A stretch of DNA of 64,000 nt. Source: Sanguinoderma infundibulare (taxonomy: Eukaryota; Basidiomycota; Agaricomycetes; Polyporales; Polyporaceae). The stretch covers positions 2,666,001-2,730,000 of the forward strand of contig JAVLRN010000006.1 of NCBI GenBank assembly GCA_032821775.1, read 5' to 3'. Both the position numbers and the translations under genes were made by a program. Numbering within the stretch: the first letter of the stretch is position 1; the number at the start of each line of letters is the position of its first letter. Below, piece by piece: positions 22,492 to 33,279 of the stretch. The notes beneath the pieces were generated by a model that was not told where the DNA came from, did not search any database, and saw nothing but the letters and a program-made list of their open reading frames with translations.

Positions 22492-23345
22492 ATGCCATCC
22501 AAGAAGTCAGGGAACAAGCTCCCACCGCCGTCCGACGCGTCCCCTGCCAGGACCGCGTCGTGTTGGAGCAAATGGGCGACGCGCGCCGTGATCGTGTTTG
22601 TCATCTACGTCACTTGCTCTTTCCTTGACCGCATAAAGGTATGCCCCTGCCTTTCATGCCTCGCACACCGTCCTCACCGTCTGCACTTGTTCCTGCTCTA
22701 GCACCGCTGGTATGTCTTCACCCCGGAGGCCCTCCATGCCGTCGCCCAGGATGCGGTAAAGGCGCACCCCAATGACATCGACGCCATCATCCCCTACATC
22801 GTCTCCAACCTCACCGCCGAGCACCCCTCCTCCGTCATCGCCCTCAACACCGACCCCTCCGAGTGGGTCCTCAACAACGCTGGCGGCGCAATGGGCGCCA
22901 TGTACATCATACACGCCAGCATCACCGAGTACCTCATCATTTTCGGAACCCCCCTCGGCACAGAGGGCCACACTGGCATGCACACCGCAGACGACTACTT
23001 CAACATCCTCGTCGGCGAGCAGTGGGCCTTCAACCCCCCAAACCTCACCATGGAGGTCTACCGCCCCGGCGACGTCCACCACCTCCCCCGTGGCCACGTC
23101 AAGCAGTACAAGATGCACGAGGGCTGCTTCGCCCTCGAGTACGCCCGTGGTACGTCTACTCGCCTCCGCTCCCCGTCCCTTGACATTTCTGACATGACGT
23201 TATCCGCACAGGGTGGATCCCGCTCATGCTTCCCTTCGGCCTCGCCGACGTCTTCTCCTCCACGCTCGACTACTGGTCCTTCTACCACACCGTCCGCATC
23301 ACCGCCCGCGAGAACATCCGCAATCTCCTCATCGGCAAGATCTAG
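22492..23345 (+). CDS. ERG2: C-8 sterol isomerase (ERG2/sigma-1 receptor family)
   Basis: Moves the sterol double bond from C8 to C7 in ergosterol synthesis, in the ER membrane. Three exons (introns 22639-22701 and 23150-23211). The N-terminal part includes one membrane helix (WATRAVIVFVIYVTCSFLDR). The catalytic domain shows YVFTPEALHAVAQDAV, GGAMGAMYIIHASITEYLI, FGTPLGTEGHTGMHTADDYF, EVYRPGDVHHLPRGHVKQY and, after intron 2, WIPLMLPFGLADVFSSTLD. These are the conserved ERG2 blocks and none appears damaged. The predicted length is about 240 residues, normal for the family. Confidence 0.95.
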
Positions 23346-23559
23346 ATCTACACGTCCTTCGTTCCCTCTTGAATTTGACATCCGTGCAAAAGTACTGCCG
23401 TCGATGTAATCATGCACGTCGATATCTGTAATCATCCTATATACCTGCTCTCTCGCTGTCAATGTCACACTCGCTTGTCTCGCCTGCTTGCTTGAAAGGA
23501 CTGATCGGAGGCATGGTGGAGACGGCCTCGGTAGCTGGCGATCGGCCTCCCCCAATCCG

Positions 23560-24490
23560 CAGCCCCAGAGCCGAAAACTGCAGGAAGCCGCGTTTCTTCT
23601 TCAAGTTCTTCTCCCAGTCGATGCTGCAGTTCTGAGTCGTGTCCACCGACACCCGCTCCCCAAACAATGACGACGCAGATGGCGGCCTGACCACGGAGTG
23701 GGAGTCGGGGCCGCGTGGTATGGTGGGTCGCATGTGGAGTCCCTCTGGTCGTAGATATCCGACGATTCCAACAGGCCGTTGGACAGCGCCGTGCTCCCGA
23801 TTCCGCCCATCTCCGACACCTTCAGGTTGGACGAGCACATGCATCGGGCCTTAGCGAGGTCTAAAGCACCCCCGCGTGTGTCAATTTCAGGTCATCTACT
23901 CCCGAGGCGCAATGCTGACTTACCGATGATGATCTATCTCCCGCTTCAGCGATACGCCTCATGAATTTCCGATGGGAACAATGTGGGGTTCCAGCGCGAG
24001 TTCCTGAAAGATACGATAACCACTCGTCAGAAACGCAATCCCATGTGCGCCATGTCGTCATACCTCTAGCACTGTCCTACTCAGCAATGGTTCGCAACGT
24101 GAGAATTCGTATTCCTCTTCTCTGCTACGCTTCTGCTTGATCTTCTTCTTCGTGCCTTCATCGCCCGATTGCTGATCTCGGGCCTAAGCATCAACCCCGG
24201 GCGACGCGTCACCGACGTCCATGCACCCTGCTTATCCGAGGGAGAGCTGCCTTAAAAGGTCTTCGTTCGGGACGCCGTCGCGATAATGGATATACAGCGC
24301 AAATATACGGACCTTGTCCATAGTGCTACTGTGAGCGCGTCACAAGTGGAATCACCACAAACGGCAGAGATACTCCGTCGGCTTAACCGAGTAGCATCCG
24401 ACGACGACGACGCACGCACACAACGTCCCGGTTGTCCAAGAGGCGACCTCGGTACCTGCTCATCATTAGCCACAGCGGGCAGCTTGTCCC
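23560..24490 (-). pseudogene. Decayed, truncated copy of the Sec1 gene (second half)
   Basis: The minus strand aligns with 18220-19590 of the Sec1 gene. Matching blocks include DKLPAV (24470-24490), GTGAACGTGTGTGCGTGCG-like intron sequence, MDKVRIFALYI-type sequence, a Lys/Arg-rich exon, LKVSEMGGIGSTALSNGL (near 23800) and KKKRGFLQF (near 23580). The parental stop codon after GFLRF is lost. Large parts between blocks are missing. Introns are retained, so it is a DNA-level duplication in inverted orientation, about 4 kb from the parent. Confidence 0.85.
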
Positions 24491-25084
24491 ACAGCCCCGC
24501 TCGAAGACGTAGAATTGCGAAGATTAGTATTGGGCGCCACGACACAACACGATCTCTCACCATATAACCCAGTTTCTGGTGCGGCGGGAACCTCACTGGT
24601 ATGTCGTTCATCATGATGGGGCGTAGCTGTGAGGCCGAGTTCATACATTCCCGGCCCACGGCGCACCGTATGCAAAAAGCCAGAAGTGTGACCTTCCACC
24701 TCGGGTCGGAATGCTTCCGCTATGCATCTCCGTTTGACACACGTGAGTGTGTGCGCTAACTGTGGATCTTCTCTATTGCAAGCTTGTTGAACAAATTGCT
24801 GGGCTGGCTTTACTACGGGGGGCATCCAAATCATGGTTACAGAATTTGACGTGCTGTCCTCTGCAGTGCTTGAGGCTGTTGCAAATGTATGTTTTCGAGG
24901 TGGGTTGCGGCGGTACCTGGCTGGTGTGCGGGATGTTGCCGAAGGGAGATGGATACGTACTGTACTGGCTGGGGTTAAGTAGGGTGAGACACAGATGACG
25001 TCACCACACTTCCAGCTGAAACCTGGGCGCTCACGGCGCCTAAAGTTAAAAGTTGACGACGACCTTTGACCTAGTAACCTTCAG
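24491..25084. other. Intergenic, upstream of the kinase pseudogene
   Basis: No gene recognised. It may include further decayed sequence of the Sec1 copy, which I could not align. Confidence 0.45.
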
Positions 25085-27107
25085 ATGGATGAATCACTTC
25101 GAGAATTACTTCGAAGCTCACCCTCGTTCCACTACTGGACCTGGAACAGAGATGCGATATCGGCAAAACCAGATCGTCTCATATTTCTGCCGAGCCATAA
25201 AGTACTCGACGTCCTTCACACGTTTCAAGATCTTTACGGCGACTCGCCCGACAAGATCTGCCTCTGGAAGGTGCGTGATCAGACTCTGCTCAGACCGCCA
25301 GTTCCGAAAGAGTTCTGATCCCTCGCATTTTCTTTAGCCTCGCCAGTTCCTGGGAAAAAGCCCAGAAGACGCGAAGGACCTCGTCGGTCGCCTCAGAGGT
25401 TCCCAATACGACCCGGCGCGGTTTTGCGACGGCTCATCCGGCAAAGAGGACTGGCCTTTCGCGTCGTTTCTCTCCCCGGAGTCTCCACAACAGGCAGAAG
25501 GCGAATCGACGGCGCTGGTGTTGGAGGTGGTCTTTCCGCCGAGCTTCAACTTGCAGAAGTCGCGGGTAGGACCCCCCTACGAGCACCTGTGTGGACCACT
25601 GTCAGACGAGGACGTTCAACTTGCGGGTGTGATTGACGGTGAGTGAGTTTGTTCTTTCGCGTTATATCGATTGTGGCGGCCGTAATATCCGTCGTTCCGA
25701 CGTATGCAGAGTTCACCAACTTGCTGCAGCTGCCCCAAAGCGGGGCCCGCCGGTCAGCCCCGGTACTCCCCACGGCCGGCGCAATATACATGAGGAGGGC
25801 GGCATGCCGCTAGAGACTAGGGCGCCAGTAGAGATATTCCACCCTGCCTTTGCGGCGTTCGTGTCCGTGGCAAACGAGGCTCTGTCCGAGGTTCCGGAAG
25901 ATGTGGTGAGGACGACCGCTCGGCTCATGCTCTCCATGTCCAACGCTTGGACCGGCGAGGACGAAAGCGAAGACTTCGGACCGATACTCAGCGATCTGCT
26001 CGATGCAGACGTTCGCCGCATCGCAGCCGTCAAGAGTTCGGGGCCAGCTTACACGGCCACAGTCAATACGGGCGTGTCTGACTCGGAGCGGCCTGTCCTT
26101 GCGATCGTCCAGGTGGGTAGCGAGCTTGCGCCAGGGGGAGACCCTTCCGCCCAGGGTTCTGCGGAATATCGCAGGCATTGGGCTCGCCGCGACCGGAAGG
26201 TATGTCCGCCTCACAGCGTTTCCTTCTTATCCCTATCTCAAGCCTGTATCGACGATTCAACCAGCGATTGCCCGACGCCTCTCTCTGTCCCTCTTTCTTC
26301 CTCTCCGTCGCCGGCACCAACATGTCCGTCTGCGGCGCCATCTTCACCACGCGCCCCATCGTGCACCGTCTGACGGACTACATCCAGCTAGGCCTCAGCC
26401 AAGGTCGCGTCCTGCGCACCGCCCGCGTCTTCTGCGCACTCCGTCTCGGCCTCAACATCCTCCGGGATTTCTACACGAAGCTCACCTGGCCGTTGTCGCT
26501 CAACCACATGGCGAGCCGCAGGTTCTTCCCGCTCGCGACGTCCTGCGTGCTCGACAGCGGCGAGAGGCTCGAGTTCGAGTACAAGCAATGCTTGAGCGGC
26601 AGGCGCGACGACCTGTCGTGCGTCGTGTTCTTCGCCGTCGACGCGAGCGACGACGAACGCGAGCTGGTCGTCAAGTTCGTCGAGAGGTACGGCAGAGAGG
26701 CCCACGAGCTGCTCGCGCGCAACCACCTCGCGCCGAACCTCCTCTACTGCGGCGAGGTCTGGACGGACCCGCCCGCGGCCAGAGCTTGGTCAGGGCGGAG
26801 GATGGTCGTGATGGAGTACGTGAGGGGACGGTGTGAGGCGGACGCGGAGGACGTGCGTGGAGAGGTCCGTCGTGCGCTGCAGATTCTGCACGGGCGCGGG
26901 ATGGTCCACGGCGACATTCGGTGGCCGAACCTCGTCGTCGAGAATGACCGCGGGCAGACGAAGATCGTCGACTTTGACTGGGCGGGCGTGGAGGGCGAAG
27001 TGAGGTACCCGCTCTATCTAACACAGGGGCAGTGGGTGAAGGGAGTGGAGGACTATGGGTTGATTAGAGCGTCTCATGATGATGCTATGGTGGACAGGCT
27101 ACGGTGA
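25085..27107 (+). pseudogene. FunK1/Bud32-like fungal protein kinase, frameshifted
   Basis: Member of the large Agaricomycete FunK1-type kinase family. Exons: MDESLRELLRSSPSF to DKICLWK; PRQFLGKSPEDAKDLVGRL to AGVID; then EFTNLLQLPQSG. The N-terminal nuclease-like portion continues VEIFHPAFAAFVSVANEAL and TNMSVCGAIFTTRPIVHRL. The kinase part has FEYKQCLSGRRDDLSCVVFF, the catalytic loop VHGDIRWPNLVV (about 26900) and the metal site VDFDWAGVEGEVRYP. A single missing base near 25811 makes the frame read CR-stop just before LETRAPVEIF. Elsewhere the frame is intact, so the lesion is recent or a sequence error. The kinase loop has GDI for the usual RD. Confidence 0.82.
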
Positions 27108-27216
27108 GCTAAATCCTGTTGGTCGCGGTTTGTATCGTAGAGTCGACGTTTGCGGATGACTTGATATTGGGACTGAGGTCCGTCTTGCACTTACGGTTCT
27201 CCGGTCGAAGAACCTG

Positions 27217-27399
27217 GTGCACGGCGACTTTAAACGGCCCAATATCCTAATTGACGCGGTGGATGAACGAATGAAGATCGTCGACTTCGACTGGGCGGGG
27301 GAGCATGATGTGGTGAAGTACCCACATGATCTTCCGAACGACTCCGGGTGGGTAGACGGGCCCGATGACGACGTGCACGCTCCAGAACACGAGGCCTAA
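27217..27399 (+). pseudogene. C-terminal remnant of a second FunK1-like kinase
   Basis: Reads HGDFKRPNILIDAVDERMK then IVDFDWAGEHDVVKYPHDLP and GWVDGPDD before a stop, repeating the catalytic-loop and metal-binding parts of the adjacent gene at about 60% similarity. Everything N-terminal is absent apart from a short preceding stretch. It is a tandem-duplication relic. Confidence 0.8.
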
Positions 27400-27850
27400 G
27401 GAGGCCGGCATGCGTTTCAAGTATATGCGTTAGCTATGCGTATTACGACAATGAGGAGGTCTCAGAAATACAATTGCAGTTAGGATATATATGCTGCGTA
27501 CGTAAAGCTGAGGATGGATGAGCGAACAACACAAACTTCAAACTTCAAGACTGGGCGGTCGACGATCGCAGCGCACGAGTGAATGGTCGGGGGATCAAAC
27601 GATACCAGAGGAAGGGAGCGGAAAAGGACGGGAGGACCAGAGAGACTCGGGGACGGGGACGGGGGCGGTGCATGGAAAGCAGGAGAACGTGGACGAGGGG
27701 CGTGGATGTGCGTGCATGCGGGTATGCGATCATCAGCAAGCGAAATGAAGGGAGAAGAAGCAGTAGGTGGTGAGGCGAACGAAAGGAAAGCAATATACAA
27801 CAGGTCGTAACGTCGTAACGCGCATGGGCCGAGATCGTGCTAACTAAGTA
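27400..27850. other. Intergenic region, purine-rich on plus strand
   Basis: No gene recognised. Plus-strand purine-rich sequence (27560-27780) lies downstream of the Rho GEF stop and is probably its 3' UTR. Confidence 0.5.
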
Positions 27851-30800
27851 CTACAAACGCAATGCTGCCCGCGCCGTCTGCGTCATCTGTAGTCGCATGA
27901 CCCGGTCGTCCGAGACCATGAGGATCTCGTCCCGTCCATCGCCGAAGCCAAGCGGTGTCCGAGGCATGAAGGGGTTCGGGTATTGCCCTTGGGACCCATA
28001 GCCGTTCGAGCTGTAGCCGTAGCCCTGCTGCTGCGCGTAAGGGCTAAAGTAGTTGCTGGCAGAGTGCGTCGTGGATGGCGGGGTGTCTGCGAAGACGCAG
28101 CGGAGATTGTTGCCTTGGATGATCTGCGACATCGACCCAGTCTCCACGTGCCGGATCTCGACGAACGTCGGTTCGAAGGCAAGGACGTAGGGGTAGTATA
28201 GCGCTAGGGCCAAGTTAGTCGGTCACGAGGACGTCCAGCATGGTGGACGTGAACGACGCACCGAATCCTGTTGGCGAACCCTCCCAATACACCATGAACT
28301 CCTTCCTTGAACGCCAGCCGGTCTTGTTGACGTAGAAGGCAAATTCTGGGCATACCGCCACGTCAATATTTGTGAGACGAGCTGTGTGGCGTCATGCTCA
28401 CCATCGTAGCAGAGGAGGAACTCGTTCTCTATTCGATAGATAGCGAGCGGCTTGAGGTTCTCCCTCTTGTGGACGAACTCCAATGAAGTGTCGGCCGGAT
28501 CAAGCAGGCCCTGGGTATCCAAGCTCTCAAGGTCGACGATCTCGAAGCCGTTGGTGCATCCGACACACAACTTGGTCTTCAAGAAGTGTATTGAGCTTGA
28601 TTGGAGCGGGATGTAGAACTCCTGCAAGCGGGTCTTAGTCGGCAAACCTGAGCTTCGCATAAGTTGGTCGGTGACTCGCCTTGAATACGCGCAGCGTATC
28701 ATTGCCGCCCTGCAGCAGTTTCTTGAACGTCGGCTTCGCCCTACCACGAACTTGCTGGTCGATCGGTTCCAATGTCTTGATGGTACTGGACAGGGGGCTT
28801 GACTTCACGACACAGACAAGGGTCTTTCCCAGGCAGACTCCGGCCTTGAAGAAGGATATATGCGACGCTATCCTCTTCGCTCGCTTCAGACCGGACAAGG
28901 GATCCATCGGGTCGAGGGCATCCAGTGGGAACGTGATCACTTGCCGTTCTATTGGAATAGATTAGACGGGGTCGCAACAGACAGAAAGCAGGTACTCACC
29001 CGACAGCACAATTAAGAGCTGGTATTCCTCGAGGACGTCGAGTTGAGCCACATCCTTCAGGGCCAGGACCTTGACAGGTTCCCGATTGCGCTCCATGAGG
29101 TTGGAGAGGTATACGCCGTCGTCAGTGCCATAGACCGCTTTCCTCCCTTGGTCTGCTTTCGTGATCAGCTCCACATTGACAATCATGATTCAGCACGACA
29201 ACCCACTGAACGGAGCAGCACAGTTGACTCTGTTCACGCCAACGAAAAAGCCTTCGCTAAGGGTCACCGTCTCGAACACATTGCTACGCTCACGCATGGC
29301 ATCTTGCTGCTTCTGGATGTGCTCCACCCATTTTCGCTGGCTGACATACGTGCTCGCCCAGAGCGTGATCTGGTAGTACTTGCGTCCGAGGTGCACAAAT
29401 GTTAGTGAGAAACCACCCTTCGGATCTTTAACAGGGACGACGGGTGCGTGTGGCGAGTTCTTGATCAGTTGCCTTTGGCGGGCGTTCATGGGCTTTGCTA
29501 CTGCGTAGTCGTCGGGTGCTGATATTAGCAGGAGCTCCAGAGGTATTGGCTGCTCGTTGATGAGTATCGAAACCATATTAATGAAGTTACAGACGAGAGG
29601 ACTTACCCGTCGGTACACCTTGTACTGTTCCACCTTGCTCTTCGGCTTGACCATGAGGAGAGCATGGTCGAACAGGAACACCATGAGGTCTCCGCTGTCT
29701 CCCTGAGCGTTGCCACGCTTCCCAAGCGCACCCTTGTAAATGAGCTCGCGGCCGTCCTCTTTCAGTCGAAGGTCCTACGAAGCGGTCATCAATCTCGCGG
29801 CCTCCCCACTACACAAGTCATCAAAACGCGATGCTTACCACTTGTTCACCAGCACGGAAGACGAGCTGCTGGTCGAGTTGGAGGAGATTGAACCTGTTCT
29901 CCGCCTTACCTGTCTCGGCATTGACGGCCTTCAAGAATTCGCGGACAATTTCGATCGCTTTCGGCAGCGCGGTCTTGTCCGGGTTGTCCTCGGGCGTGTG
30001 CTTGAGAACAGCCTCGAGCAGGAGTGGGTACCGAGCCAGACGCGTCGTGGGCTTCGTCAAGTAACCGTTCAGTTCCAGCTTTCTTGACTCTGGCCGCCGT
30101 TCTGTCTCCTACTCATCGCCGTCAGCAAATGCGTTCGCGAAGCAACCACGTTCCATCAAATGACAGCTCGACAAACCTCCACAAAGCGTGCGAACGTCGG
30201 GTTGGCGCTCTTCTCCTTCTCGAACTCGTACTTGCCGTACAGCTGGTGCGCACCGTACGACACGAACGGATGGAAATGTGGGACAGCCTCGATCAACACG
30301 TCCCCGATCTGCTCGACGACCGCGTACGACTTCTGCCGCTTGTTCAACGCGTCCCGCAAGCGCGTGTTCACAGCGATGATGTCGTGGATGTTCCAGAAGA
30401 CCTGCTCGAGGAAGTCCTGCCGTCGAGGCTCGGGGATGATGTCCGACTCCCTCAGCGGCTTCATCCACAACTGCAACCGACACAGCACCCGTCAGCACGC
30501 GACGCCACAAAGCGACCTGTTGGACGTACATCTCGGAGGTACTCCATGTCTCGCACGAAGTCGCGCTCGGTGTACATGACCTCATTGATCGCCTCCTGCC
30601 GCTTCTTCTCCGTGTCCGACACGCTGGCGACGACTTCCGCAGGCACCGAGTGGATCCACAATGTGCCCGCTTCCTGTCACAACGCAGACGCACGAATGAA
30701 ACGTCATCCACGTGAGCATCCCAGCAATAGCAACACCGGATGCATACCACAAGTTCGCCCAAGCTCTCCTTGCTGATCTCCTTCTTCAGCTCCCGCTGCG

Positions 30801-32766
30801 GCTTCATGTTCAGGCGCGCCTGTTGCTCGAGCCTCCGTGGACACGCGATCGAGTAGCAGAGCTGGTCGCGGGTGCACGTTGGCGAGTAGCAGTCCGTCAG
30901 CAGCGTGAACACGCCTGTCGGTAGTGGCACGTCCTCGGACGCGATCGACCCAGCCCGTGGCCGCACAACCGGCGAGGCAGGCGTAACCGACGGTGCAGGC
31001 GATGACGGCCGCGAACTGTCTTTCTTGTCCCCATCGTCTTCCGCGGACGCCGGCGGGCTCTCATTGTCGCCACCATCGGCCCCGCCGAGCAGCGGTTGCG
31101 GTGTGTCCGTTTCAAGAGCCTTGAGAAGCTCCTCGTGCTCTTGCGGGACACTGGCGAGCTCCCCGCTCACAAACGGGCTTGGCAGTTTCGTCCGGAACTG
31201 GTACAGGTCGTGGGAGCTGTCCCGTAACCGATGGTCGTATGTGACCGCGTGGAAGAACTTCTGCGCGTCGAGCGCACGTCCCAGAAGGAGGGCAAGATTT
31301 CGATCGGTGGTCTTGATGATGTACGCGATGGTATCGACCGCTTCCCGTCCGTCGAAAGCGTCTTTGTATGTCAGCCCATCCTTGAGGCGGTCCGCGAGCT
31401 GTATTCGGGTCTTGAATGCTTCTGAAACACGAGAGAGAAGCGCGGGGTAGACGATTGGCGTCCTTCTCGGACGCGGGGCTGGGGAGTCGCGCCCAGGGGT
31501 CATAGATGGCATAGGTGGTCGCGCTGACCGGCCCGCTTCGATCATCGCCCGGACGTGCGGTGTCAACGCAGCAGACATGGATTGTGAACGGTCGGTGAGG
31601 CTGCGATTGCGCTGGAACTGACCAGGGAGCGCCTTGGACGATTCAGAGGACCGGCGACCCGAGCGACCGACACGGGACGGACCAGCGTGATTCATCTGGG
31701 TGGCTTCGTCGACAACGGTGGAAGAGGCAGGAGAAGCAGCGATCCCAGCCGCATGTGCAGAGGCGAGCGCGGTGTCCAGCTGGAGGGGGTAGGGACGAGA
31801 GGACGCAGAGGGGCCATGGGCTGCGCCGGACGTGAGATCCACGCTGCCCCCCAGCCCAGATGCGGTCGACATGCGCGATCGGACGCTGTTGGGAGTGGAG
31901 TTGCGGTTCCGCCTGGAGTACGGCAATTCGCTGAACTCGTCCTCGGTCGCCGGGTCGCTGGGCGGCGTCGCTTCCGCACCTTGGCTGCTGCCACCCCCAT
32001 TCCCATAACCGTTGCTAGTGAAGTCGAGCCCGAGCCGCCCGTCGTCCCCCTCGAAATGCATGCTAATCCGGAGCTCCGGGTACTTGTCGAGCATGGCGGG
32101 CATTGTCTGCGCAGACTGCGGCCGTGGGCCGCGTGGGCCATTCGGGTGCGAGGGGGACGCGGGGGTGGGAGGAGTGAGAGGTGGGGCGGGGGACTGACCG
32201 TACCGATGCGGCTGCTGTGGCCAACTCTGTTGCTGTCCCGTCGGGCCGCTGCTGCTCATGTACACCTGCGCTTGATACGCTTGGGCAGGCGTGAGGCCTG
32301 TCTGGGCGAGTGCCTGGAGACTCGGATCTGGGGGCTCCTCCGGGAGAGGCGCAATCACGCCTGGGGAGCTTCCGATTGAATGCGCACGGTTCACGACCGA
32401 CGGTGGGGCAAGCGAGCTCGCATAGCCGTACTGCTGCTGCTGGAATGGCTGTTGTTGATAGCCCTGCTGCGGAGAGACGATATTCGAGGTGGAGGCGTTG
32501 GCATTGGGGAAATACGACTGAGCCTGATGCTGGTACGGCTGGAAGGAGGACGTCGAAGTCCTGCGATCAAGTGGGGAGGTATACGGGGGATAATAAGGAT
32601 ACTGTTGGCTTCCTGGCTGTTGCTGTGGGGTGAACTGCTGTTGCGGGAAGTGGGGAGGGGGAGGTAACTGATCAGGTTGGTGATGTTGCACGCTCGGGCG
32701 GCCGAAGATGGACTCGTAGGCGGCATTGCGCTTGTCGGGCCTTCGGGGACCCATGGGACGGTCCAT
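27851..32766 (-). CDS. Rho1 guanine-nucleotide exchange factor (ROM2-like: DEP, DH, PH, CNH)
   Basis: Activates Rho1-type GTPases in the cell-wall integrity pathway at the cortex. The N-terminus is about 400 residues of Q/P/S-rich disorder (HFPQQQFTPQQQP). A DEP domain follows (RIQLADRLKDGLTYKDAF to SSHDLYQFRTKL, about 31200-31430). The DH domain runs EKKRQEAINEVMYTERDF, WNIHDIIAVNTRLRDAL, LTKPTTRLARYPLLLEAVL. The PH region has GDLMVFLFDHALLMVKPKSK and ITLWASTYVSQRKWVEHI. The C-terminal CNH domain has GTDDGVYLSNL, VLEEYQLLIVLSG, LCVGCTNGFEIVDLES, FVHKRENLKPLAIYRIENEF and PYVLAFEPTFVEIRHVETG. Roughly ten introns. Domain order is exactly that of yeast Rom1/2, and no break was seen. Confidence 0.93.
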
Positions 32767-33279
32767 TGCGTCCAGAGTGGCGGCGGACGAGCTTGACGAT
32801 GAGGAAGAGGTCAGAGACGACGAGCAAGGTAGAATAACTAAGCGCCGGCGCGAGTTTGGCCGGGAAGGTCACTGCGCTCGGCATGTACAATCTCGAGCTA
32901 CTTAGCAGTCCCCATCATGGCATGCCCCATCGCCCTCGAATCTCTTCAATGTATGTCAAGTACATTTGGAGACAATGAAGATACTCGTATGGGACCTGCA
33001 AGTTCGAGCCAACCCTAGGATAATACTGTCCGCCCGAGGAAGAGGACAGCTCAAATGAGCGTGGTTATAGTCTTCTCCAACTACCGTACAGGGTAAAATG
33101 TATTACAGCCTGTCCGCCATAGCCGTATCATGCCCCATGTTGATGAACGCATTCGCCATCACCCCGGCAGTGTATGTTAGGTAGGTAGCATCAAGCGCGT
33201 CGTGCGTGTTGTAGCAATACGAACGTTTCTACATGGTCCCAGGGCGGGCCGAACGTTCTATACGTTGCCTTTTCAGCCT
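32767..33279. other. Intergenic between Rho GEF start and acyltransferase stop
   Basis: Must contain the Rho GEF promoter. No TATA box or other gene recognised. Confidence 0.5.
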
